From contig CAJTXP010000028.1 of the NCBI GenBank assembly GCA_910583615.1, positions 1 through 51,992 of the forward strand: a stretch of 51,992 bases of DNA, given 5' to 3'. The notes beneath the pieces were generated by a model. That model made no database searches. It was not told the origin of the DNA and saw only the letters and a list, made by a program, of their open reading frames with translations. This document shows, in pieces, positions 39,972 through 46,368 of the stretch; within the stretch, counting starts at the first letter, position 1; each line of letters begins with the position of its first letter. Position numbers and translations under genes: made by a program. This DNA is from an uncultured Lachnospiraceae bacterium. Lineage in GTDB: Bacteria > Bacillota > Clostridia > Lachnospirales > Lachnospiraceae.

Positions 39972-40000
39972 ATCTTAGCATATTCCGGCATGGGACGCAA
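39972..40000 (-). promoter_or_regulatory. Promoter of Rpn copy 2
   Basis: On the minus strand TTGCGT (39995-40000), 17-bp spacer, TAAGAT (39972-39977). It abuts the edge of the duplicated unit, so copy 1 has no equivalent. Confidence 0.5.
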
Positions 40001-40014
40001 TTATATTTTTACAT

Positions 40015-40040
40015 AATTCATGCAAAATTCATGCAAAATT
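40015..40040 (+). repeat. Short tandem repeat, 11-nt unit AATTCATGCAA
   Basis: Just over two copies in a row in the AT-rich stretch upstream of the Rpn copy 2 promoter. Another small repeat, GCAGCAGATT twice, lies at about 40131-40152. The rest of 40041-40160 shows nothing assignable. Confidence 0.6.
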
Positions 40041-40167
40041 GAAAAGCATAAGATATTTTTCATACAGCAGGGTTTTGCGGCTCTGCAGCATGAAACGTAA
40101 CAGGCGCAAATGAAGCCGCCGGCTTTCCTGCAGCAGATTTCGCAGCAGATTCGCACAATGTTTTTCT

Positions 40168-40196
40168 TTGCAGGGAATCTTTATCTATGGTATAAT
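40168..40196 (+). promoter_or_regulatory. Promoter of the 132-aa membrane protein
   Basis: TTGCAG (40168-40173), 17-bp spacer, TATAAT (40191-40196). The gene start at 40219 follows at once, so the leader is about 15 nt. Confidence 0.75.
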
Positions 40197-40218
40197 TTTC
40201 CTGAATGGAGGATTTTAT

Positions 40219-40617
40219 ATGGCTGCTTTATTTTCAGGGGGACTCTTACTGGCTTTCAGTCTGCTGACCGGTCTGGTACTGACCGTCGTCGGCATGTTTC
40301 TTGGACATATTATTCTGTTCGACAGCATATTCTTTGCCGTTCTATCCGGCATCGCGGCAAATATGCTGCTTCATCTTCATCCTGCGCTCTCGCTTCTGGT
40401 CGGAATTGCTGTTCTTTTGTTCCTGTTCTGGGTACAGCACACCCGATTTGGTTTCTGGATCGTCGGCGGGCTTCTCTCATTTTTCTGGGCATTTCTCTTC
40501 AGTATCATCGCCTATGACGCCACCCACAAGGATATGGTCTGGACCTACGTGGTAATGGGGCTTGGCTTTGTGATCATGATGCTGCTTCACCTGAAAGCGC
40601 GGAGCAACGATATATAA
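40219..40617 (+). CDS. Small polytopic membrane protein (132 aa)
   Basis: Four to five hydrophobic helices: ALFSGGLLLAFSLLTGLVLT, HIILFDSIFFAVLSGIAANM, LSLLVGIAVLLFLFWVQ, FWIVGGLLSFFWAFLFSIIA and VVMGLGFVIMMLLHL. No charged functional motif and no recognised family. The start at 40219 follows ATGGAGGATTTTAT; an upstream in-frame ATG is excluded because it would lie in the promoter. Single-gene unit, followed by a dispersed repeat that also forms hairpins. Confidence 0.75.
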   Translation: MAALFSGGLLLAFSLLTGLVLTVVGMFLGHIILFDSIFFAVLSGIAANMLLHLHPALSLLVGIAVLLFLFWVQHTRFGFWIVGGLLSFFWAFLFSIIAYDATHKDMVWTYVVMGLGFVIMMLLHLKARSNDI

Positions 40618-40630
40618 AATATTTCTGTCT

Positions 40631-40703
40631 GTGCGGTTGGACGCCCCAGGGAGCATCCAACCCGACTCCCACATTTGCAGAACCCGTGTTTCTGCGCGTC
40701 CGG
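40631..40703 (+). repeat. Dispersed ~72-nt repeat, copy A
   Basis: About 75 percent identical to 21760-21831 read in reverse. It contains GGTTGGA...TCCAACC, an apparent stem. It sits between the membrane protein stop and the convergent AraC remnant, where it may serve as terminator. Confidence 0.65.
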
Positions 40704-41219
40704 CTATCTCAGCCGGTTCTTACTCTTCCGATATTCCGACGGGCTCAGGTGGTATTCTTTCTTAAACGTCCGGATGAAGGATTCCGGGTTGGCATAACCA
40801 ACCGAATCGCTGATCTGGGCGACGGTGTAATTCATACTCAAAAGCAGATGAGCCGCTTTTCTCAGGCGAAGCGTCCGTTTCCAGTCGTGGAAGCTCACGC
40901 CGGTGGATGCCTTGATCAGGCGGGAGCAGTAGGATACGGAAAAATTAAAATGCTCCGCCACCGCAGCCAGGCTGACATCCTTCAGATTTTCCTGCATGAA
41001 GTTCATGATCAGGAAATCATCCGGCACGGCCGCACGGTATGAGACGGACGTCTCCAGTGTGTCGGAATAGTGCCGCATCAGATAGGCAAACACCATGGTC
41101 AGGATCCCCACCAGAAACTGATCCGTATAGCGGTCGTGATTCATCCATTCTTCACACATCTTCAGCATCTCTTCTTTCAGCACCGGATCATCCTCTTCAT
41201 GAAACTGATGGGTGTCCAG
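40704..41219 (-). pseudogene. AraC-family regulator, 5' part deleted
   Basis: The C-terminal AraC double HTH is intact: VSLAAVAEHFNFSVSYCSRLI and VAQISDSVGYANPESFIRTF, ending in PSEYRKSKNRLR. Upstream the frame stays open only to about 41219 and then meets a stop, and the expected N-terminal regulatory domain is absent. A GTG at 41183 could start a 159-aa protein (MLKEEMLKMCEEW), but there is no promoter, because the sequence beyond is the coding strand of a truncated glycosidase. I read this as one side of a deletion that removed both 5' halves of a divergent AraC-glycosidase pair. Confidence 0.75.
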
Positions 41220-41222
41220 CCC

Positions 41223-41792
41223 TACCGCCTACACGCAGAGCCGAAGTATCAGGTGGACGACACGGCGCTGTTTGATTATTCGCTGTTCTTCGTATCCATC
41301 CTGTATGATTATTACATGGAAACAAAAGACGAAGAGACGAGAAAGGACCTCACGCCCACCGCTTACCGTCAGATCGAACTGGCGGTAAGAGACATGGATG
41401 AGGAAAAGGGGTTCTTCGTCAGCGGAAAGGAACGGCAGATCTCCTGGGCCGCCCAGGTATGGATGGTGCTGGCGGATGTCTTCGGCGACAAGGCCAGAAA
41501 CGCGCAGCTTCTGGAGCATACCATCGTAATCGACCCAAAGATCCGCATGGTAACCCCTTATATGTATCATCATTTTATTGAAGCACTGGTACAGAACGAC
41601 CGGAAGGAAGTGGCCCTCAGCTTTATGCGCGCATACTGGGGAGAGATGGTCAAGGATGGAGCGGATACGTTCTGGGAACTGTACGATCCGGCGGATAAAA
41701 ATATCGCGCCCTACGGTTCAAAGATGGTCAACAGCTACTGCCACGCCTGGAGCTGCTCGCCGTCGTATATCATACGGAAGTATCTGGTCTGA
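41223..41792 (+). pseudogene. GH78-like (six-hairpin) glycosidase, C-terminal remnant
   Basis: The frame from YRLHAEPKYQVDDTALFDYS to SYIIRKYLV matches the last 190 residues of GH78/alpha-L-rhamnosidase-type (alpha/alpha)6 enzymes, with GADTFWELYDP and SYCHAWSCSPSY near the end. The family is usually 500-900 aa, so the N-terminal half and most of the catalytic barrel are gone. The break coincides with the break in the AraC remnant. An ATG further upstream (41070) opens the frame only through the antisense of the AraC gene and is not meaningful. Confidence 0.75.
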
Positions 41793-41843
41793 ATGGCCGG
41801 ACCGCAGGAAGAGAAAGCATTCCCTTTAAATATACGTTACAAA

Positions 41844-41880
41844 GTGCCGCAGGCCAGGGATTTCGAATGGCCTGCGGCGC
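41844..41880 (+). terminator. Terminator after the glycosidase remnant
   Basis: GCCGCAGGCCA (41846-41856) and TGGCCTGCGGC (41868-41878) form a perfect 11-bp stem with an 11-nt loop, extended by one or two pairs and followed by T-rich DNA. Confidence 0.8.
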
Positions 41881-41884
41881 CTGC

Positions 41885-41910
41885 CCGTTTATTTTATCCG
41901 TTTATTTTAT
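41885..41910 (+). repeat. 13-nt tandem repeat CCGTTTATTTTAT
   Basis: Two perfect adjacent copies just after the terminator and before the AAA-ATPase promoter. Confidence 0.85.
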
Positions 41911-41925
41911 CCGCCGCACTTTTCC

Positions 41926-41962
41926 TTTACGTTGTATTATGTTCCTGTTATAATAGGAACAT
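41926..41962 (+). promoter_or_regulatory. Promoter and operator of the AAA-ATPase gene
   Basis: TTTACG (41926-41931), 17-bp spacer, TATAAT (41949-41954). An inverted repeat ATGTTCCT ... AGGAACAT (41939-41946 and 41955-41962) surrounds the -10, as a repressor site would. The leader to the start at 42071 is about 110 nt and contains CGGTTTGAAACCG (perfect dyad). Confidence 0.7.
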
Positions 41963-42070
41963 CAGACGGAAACGATTGCATTTTTGCTCAAATATGACCG
42001 GTTTGAAACCGTCTTTGACTATCTGTCCGACAGAAAAAGGAAGCTTTATGCCATTTAAAGGAGATTGATT

Positions 42071-43648
42071 ATGGGAAGATTTCTGAATGTCACTACAAAA
42101 GGATTTCGGGAAAGCATTCAATCCGAAATTTACGTGGACAAAACAAAGATGATTGCACTTTTAAATCAGGTAATTGACACGGAACAGAAATATGTCTGTG
42201 TCAGCCGCCCCAGAAGATTTGGAAAATCAATGACCATCAAGATGCTGTCCGCCTATTATCATTCTGAAACCGACAGCGATCCATTATTTCGTAATCTGAA
42301 GATCGCAGCAGATCCCTTTTATGACAAATATCGCAACCACTATGAAGTTGTTCTGATTAACATGCAGGATTTCTACCATAAAGCGATCGATATCAGGCAG
42401 ATGATTCAGAACATGAATATCCGAATATGTCATGAGCTGACAAAAAAATTTTCCGATGTGGCTTACACGGATCCCGCTGATGCGGCAGAGACTATGTATG
42501 ATATCTTTCTTTCCACGGATCGGACTTTTATCATTCTCATTGACGAGTGGGACTGTATTTTCCGGGAATCTGACATTTCAGAAAAGGACTGGCAGCTTTA
42601 TCTGGACTTTTTGCGCGGTTGGTTCAAAGATAAGCCGTACATCAGTCTGGCTTATCTGACGGGGATTCTTCCTATAAAAAAATACGGAACCCACTCTGCG
42701 CTGAACATGTTTACAGAATATTCCATGACCAGCCCGAAAAGGATGGCCTCCTATATGGGATTTACAGAAACGGAAGTTGCCGCTCTCTGCGAAAGATATG
42801 ATATGAATTTTGAAGAAGTCAATGCCTGGTATGACGGTTATTCTTTTGAAGGGATTTCTTCCATATACAGTCCCAAATCCGTGGTGGAATGTCTGACCAA
42901 TCATGTTTTTGATAACTACTGGAATCAAACTGAAACTTTCGAAGCACTGAAAATATATATTCAAATGAATTATGACGGCCTGAAAGATAAAGTTGTACAG
43001 ATGATTTCCGGCAGCCGTGTAGAAATCAATACCGGAAGTTTTACAAACGACATGAAAACATTTCATACCGCAGACGACGTATTAACATTGTTGATTCATT
43101 TGGGCTATCTGGCATACGATTTTTCAAAAAAGGAAGTATACATTCCCAACAAGGAAGTCAGTAACGAGTTTTTAAATGCCGTCCGCATAATCGGCTGGAA
43201 TGAGTTGATTTCTGCTGTAAACGAATCGGAGCAGCTGCTTCGCCGCCTTTGGGAATGCGACGAAGCAGCCGTTGCATCCGGAATTGAAAAAGCACATCAG
43301 GAAAATGCATCCATCCTGCAATATCATGATGAAAATGCCTTAAGCTGCATTGTCAGTCTCGCTTTCTATTCTGCGCGGGAATATTATACTGTCGTCCGGG
43401 AAATGCCGGCCGGAAAGGGTTATGCAGATCTGCTTTTTCTCCCAAAACACAAATATCCGGATAAACCCGCTGTCATAATTGAGTTAAAATGGAACCATAC
43501 GGCACAAGGCGCCGTATGGCAGATCAAAAACAGAAACTATTTGGACGCATTCCATAATTATAAGGGAACCATATTGTTAACAGGTATCAATTATGATAAA
43601 AAGACCAAAAAACATTCCTGCCGCATCGAACCCTTTGCACTTGGCTGA
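42071..43648 (+). CDS. AAA-ATPase-like protein with PDDEXK_9 nuclease domain
   Basis: A 525-aa protein of the AAA-ATPase_like/PDDEXK_9 family that is abundant and multi-copy in gut Clostridia and Bacteroidetes. Walker A is RPRRFGKS (46-53), Walker B is IILIDEWD (154-161), and the conserved TGILPIKKYG and WYDGY motifs are present. The C-terminal nuclease-like part has GYADLLFLP and IIELKWN (D...ExK). Function is not established; a role in mobile DNA or defence is suspected. The start at 42071 follows AAAGGAG at 7 nt. A badly deleted paralogue lies at 51025-51736. It ends 27 nt before the convergent recombinase-associated operon. Confidence 0.88.
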   Translation: MGRFLNVTTKGFRESIQSEIYVDKTKMIALLNQVIDTEQKYVCVSRPRRFGKSMTIKMLSAYYHSETDSDPLFRNLKIAADPFYDKYRNHYEVVLINMQDFYHKAIDIRQMIQNMNIRICHELTKKFSDVAYTDPADAAETMYDIFLSTDRTFIILIDEWDCIFRESDISEKDWQLYLDFLRGWFKDKPYISLAYLTGILPIKKYGTHSALNMFTEYSMTSPKRMASYMGFTETEVAALCERYDMNFEEVNAWYDGYSFEGISSIYSPKSVVECLTNHVFDNYWNQTETFEALKIYIQMNYDGLKDKVVQMISGSRVEINTGSFTNDMKTFHTADDVLTLLIHLGYLAYDFSKKEVYIPNKEVSNEFLNAVRIIGWNELISAVNESEQLLRRLWECDEAAVASGIEKAHQENASILQYHDENALSCIVSLAFYSAREYYTVVREMPAGKGYADLLFLPKHKYPDKPAVIIELKWNHTAQGAVWQIKNRNYLDAFHNYKGTILLTGINYDKKTKKHSCRIEPFALG

Positions 43649-43652
43649 CTGC

Positions 43653-43680
43653 GGTGGTCTGTATGATCATACCGGTCACC
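43653..43680. promoter_or_regulatory. 28-nt near-perfect palindrome at the convergent gene junction
   Basis: All but one of 14 base pairs match when two wobbles are allowed; the core GTATGATCATAC (43661-43672) is perfect. There is no loop, so it suits a dimeric DNA-binding protein (operator, ParB-like site or recombination site) better than a terminator. It overlaps the stop of the 263-aa ParB-like gene. Confidence 0.6.
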
Positions 43681-44467
43681 CGTCCGCCCTGTAAAGCTCC
43701 GCCCATTTTAAGGTGCCTCTGGAGCTGCTCTTTTTATTATAGAGCGTCAGCATAGCCTCCGAATATCCGATGGAGCCGGCCTTGCGTTCTCTGGCCGTAC
43801 GGCTGATCTCTCTGGGAGAAAAACGGCCTACCTTCTCCGCGAACATATCGTCTTTCAGGCTGTCTCCGTAGGCAGCCACCAGGCGGGCGATTCCCCGAAG
43901 GATATTGCTGGTCAGGGAATCCGCCTCCCCCTCCCAGGCGGCGATGCACAGGCGCAGACTGCGCTCAAGAATTTCATATCCATATTTGCGGTACAGCTCC
44001 TCCAGCGTCGCGACACAGCAGATGCAGCCCGGCCTGCTGTGCCCGCAGATACGCAGGTCAAAGGATTCCACCAGCGCTTTGATGATCAGCTGTTCGTCGT
44101 TTCCGGCCTCAATATTCGCCAGAAAGATCTCATAAGGCAACAGTTTTTTGACAAATTTCTGCTGGTTGGCAAAGATATCCGCTTCCTGTTCATACTCCAG
44201 TTCGTCATATACCATACACCACACCGGGGTATCCCGGGAGCCGGAGACCAGCGCCACGATCTCGATGGTATGCTGTCCGTTGAACACATAATTGATCCCG
44301 TCCCGTCGGCTGACTTTTACCGGATTGATCTGACAGAGGTTAAAATGCTCCGCCGCTCTGCGGATATGCTCTTTGGAAAGATGCCGCTGATAGTCCTGAT
44401 TGGAAACCAGATTCTTAATAGGAATCTGTTCAAAATGAACATCCGGCACATACGGATTGACGTCCAT
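43676..44467 (-). CDS. ParB-like (DUF6551-type) protein of the recombinase operon
   Basis: A 263-aa protein with a ParB/sulfiredoxin-like N-terminal domain: VPDVHFEQIPIKNLVSNQDY as the first strand, then the core VFNGQHTIEIVAL (in place of GxxRxxA) and an acidic EYEQEADIFANQQKF segment. The C-terminal part (SLRLCIAAWEGEADSLTSNI, RTARERKAGSIGYS) is helical. The layout recalls proteins annotated DUF6551. ParB-like folds can bind DNA or act as nucleases or CTP switches. It is the last gene of the five-gene operon, 1 nt after the second ParB-like gene, so it is part of the element. Confidence 0.78.
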   Translation of the reverse strand: MDVNPYVPDVHFEQIPIKNLVSNQDYQRHLSKEHIRRAAEHFNLCQINPVKVSRRDGINYVFNGQHTIEIVALVSGSRDTPVWCMVYDELEYEQEADIFANQQKFVKKLLPYEIFLANIEAGNDEQLIIKALVESFDLRICGHSRPGCICCVATLEELYRKYGYEILERSLRLCIAAWEGEADSLTSNILRGIARLVAAYGDSLKDDMFAEKVGRFSPREISRTARERKAGSIGYSEAMLTLYNKKSSSRGTLKWAELYRADG

Positions 44468-44468
44468 A

Positions 44469-45383
44469 TCACTGCACCTCCTTCAAAGCGCGCGCCATCA
44501 TTTCCGCCGCTTCCTGTAATCGATACAGTTCCTGTTCCAACCGGTCCCTTCCCCCGGATGTCAGCAGAGAAAATTTCACGGTTGATCGGGTACGATTGAT
44601 CGAACGAACCCATGACGGAATCGTCAGCGCGAGACTGTTGATCTCCGCATCCGGATCAAAAGCCGGCATATCCTTAATCGTCGTCCCTGTTATCATTTCT
44701 TTTTCTGAACCTCCGGATTTTTTTGTATTCCTGTTTTCTCCGGATATAGTCAGCCGTTTTATCATTTCATGCTCCTCTGTTCCGCAGCAGGCGATTACGG
44801 TTTCCATGGACGCTTTCCTCCCGCCGGACAGAATCTGATCCGCCATCTCTGGTTTTACAGAAGCAATGTGATCGATTCCCCGGGCATAGGCCGCATATCT
44901 TGCGACCGAACAAAGACTTAGATGATATTCTCCCGCAAGCCTCTGCTTTGTCAGACCCGCGCTGCTCTCATACAGCTTTTTGCTTTTGGAAAGCTCTCTG
45001 CGGATACGCTCCCTGAACTGATCCGTACCGGCAGCATTGTGCGCTCCGATTACAATATCCGCGTTGTATCGTTTTCCGATCAAATAGCGGCGCTGACTTT
45101 CCGGCAGGCATCTGCTGCTTAATTCTTCCCGGCAGATCATGGATATGACTTCTTCTCTGACACGGAAATTGATATGTTTGATCTCAAACGCAAGATGACG
45201 CGTCGTGCAGATCTCATATATTTCAAATCCCCGGATGATATAACCATACCAGACTGTAACCGGATGACTGCAACCATCCTGCAGAATCTGATCCTCCAAT
45301 ACCGCGTATTCCTCGCGGCTTAACGGAAAGATCAGGCGGCGGAATTCCGGATCTGTTTTGAGCATACCGGTTTCATCTGTCAT
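44469..45383 (-). CDS. ParB-N/HTH-type protein of the recombinase operon
   Basis: A 304-aa protein with a ParB-type N-terminal part: HPVTVWYGYIIRGFEIYEIC and the later YLIGKRYNADIVIGAH, followed by a helix-turn-helix-like KQRLAGEYHLSLCSVARYAA. The C-terminal 90 residues hold a low-complexity charged linker and a helix ending in LQEAAEMMARALKEVQ. This layout matches mobile-element proteins annotated ParB N-terminal domain. It probably binds DNA in partnership with the recombinase. The start at 45383 follows AAAGGAAGTGACGGT and overlaps the end of the 125-aa gene by 4 nt, implying coupled translation. Confidence 0.8.
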   Translation of the reverse strand: MTDETGMLKTDPEFRRLIFPLSREEYAVLEDQILQDGCSHPVTVWYGYIIRGFEIYEICTTRHLAFEIKHINFRVREEVISMICREELSSRCLPESQRRYLIGKRYNADIVIGAHNAAGTDQFRERIRRELSKSKKLYESSAGLTKQRLAGEYHLSLCSVARYAAYARGIDHIASVKPEMADQILSGGRKASMETVIACCGTEEHEMIKRLTISGENRNTKKSGGSEKEMITGTTIKDMPAFDPDAEINSLALTIPSWVRSINRTRSTVKFSLLTSGGRDRLEQELYRLQEAAEMMARALKEVQ

Positions 45384-45757
45384 ACCGTCACTTCCTTTCT
45401 CATTTCCTGTGCGGAAGACAGGTCGAACCGGATCAGCGGCCCGCCCGAAACACAGGCTCCATACAGCCGGTATTTCCCATCCTGCTTCCAGCCCGGACAG
45501 ATACTGCCAAGCCGACACACCAGAATTTTACTGTATAATTCACAGCACTGGTTTTCTGCAATCCGGTCCCAGCGGACCACATGGGCGGTTTTCAATTTTT
45601 GACTGGGCAAAATGGCAAGAGCATGCTGCCCGGGATTTACCAGAAGCTGGATGTATTCCGGATCTCCCAGCAGCCGGAGCGTATTCCTGTGAATCCGTAT
45701 CCGGCTGTTCTTACGGTCAATGACGATCATGGGCGCATTCGGGACATCGTTCTTCAT
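45380..45757 (-). CDS. Recombinase-associated small protein with the shared domain (125 aa)
   Basis: This protein is almost entirely one copy of the domain that also forms the C-terminus of the recombinase and the core of the 203-aa neighbour. Shared positions are YIQLLVNPGQHALAILPS, a Trp (VRWDRI), a Lys/Arg...Y+LYG stretch and an FDLSSAQE end. The N-terminal MIVIDRKNSRIRIHRNTLRLL resembles an AbrB-like swapped-hairpin strand, so a DNA-binding role is plausible but unproven. It overlaps the 203-aa gene by 4 nt and the ParB-like gene by 4 nt. Confidence 0.75.
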   Translation of the reverse strand: MKNDVPNAPMIVIDRKNSRIRIHRNTLRLLGDPEYIQLLVNPGQHALAILPSQKLKTAHVVRWDRIAENQCCELYSKILVCRLGSICPGWKQDGKYRLYGACVSGGPLIRFDLSSAQEMRKEVTV

Positions 45758-46365
45758 TCGTGGTCACCTCTTTCCTGAATGCCGGCGTCTTTTATTCCAA
45801 AAACAGTGTAGCCGTCAAATATATTGATCTGCAGCTGTCTGCGGTGTTCCTCCACCGGCAGGCCGAATTGATTCTGCCATTCCGAAGGAAAGACCGGCGT
45901 ACGGCTGTTCCTGACTTTTTCTCCTTCCTGCCGAATGCGCTGATATACTTCTGTGGCTGTCAGGTCAAAAATATAGAGCTGTTCGCTGTTGGCTGTAATC
46001 CGTTTTCCAAGAAGCTTATAGCGGTACATCGGGTTCCACTGCATCATCTCCGCCAGCTTCGCATAAAAGATCCGGCAGGTGATCTGTCTGGGCCTGCGCC
46101 TGCCGGTACTGCTGCACCATCGGAAAGAATCCTTTTCGTCCTCCCTGCAGGGCCGCACCACCAGCTTTTTCGTCTGCTGATTGATCAGGATCTGAATATA
46201 TTCCACATCCGGCATCCGGTTCAGACAGGCCATGTTTACATAAACTTTGCTGTCGCAAAACGTAATCGAAGGTTCAAACGTATGGGCAAAGAACTCTCCG
46301 CGGACCACCTGATAACCGTCATAGCTGAAGACCTCCTCCTGCATCCTCTTCTCTTCTGTCTCCAT
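45754..46365 (-). CDS. Recombinase-associated protein with the shared domain (203 aa)
   Basis: Often annotated 'integrase' in Clostridia, though no tyrosine or serine recombinase motif is present. Residues about 28-140 carry the shared domain: VYVNMACLNRMPDVEYIQIL, KLVVRPCREDEKDSFRW, then WNPMYRYKLLGKRI and IFDLTATEVYQR. The matching segment in the recombinase C-terminus has the same spacing (Y-x-x-x-LI, L-x-VRP, W, GWN..YRYR+.G, FDL..TEV). The C-terminal 60 residues are polar and end in a short strand. It starts 3 nt after the recombinase stop, so it is co-translated and probably modulates recombination. Function unknown. Confidence 0.78.
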   Translation of the reverse strand: METEEKRMQEEVFSYDGYQVVRGEFFAHTFEPSITFCDSKVYVNMACLNRMPDVEYIQILINQQTKKLVVRPCREDEKDSFRWCSSTGRRRPRQITCRIFYAKLAEMMQWNPMYRYKLLGKRITANSEQLYIFDLTATEVYQRIRQEGEKVRNSRTPVFPSEWQNQFGLPVEEHRRQLQINIFDGYTVFGIKDAGIQERGDHE

Positions 46366-46368
46366 GGA

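Noticed and set aside
43676..45383. ParB-like pair as a plasmid partition system
   Set aside because: No ParA ATPase, no replication gene and no parS array; the genes are tightly coupled to a serine recombinase, so a role in the mobile element is more likely.
45754..46365. Annotation of the 203-aa protein as an integrase
   Set aside because: No tyrosine-recombinase R-H-R-Y residues, no serine-recombinase motif and no DDE triad; it only shares the C-terminal domain of the adjacent recombinase.
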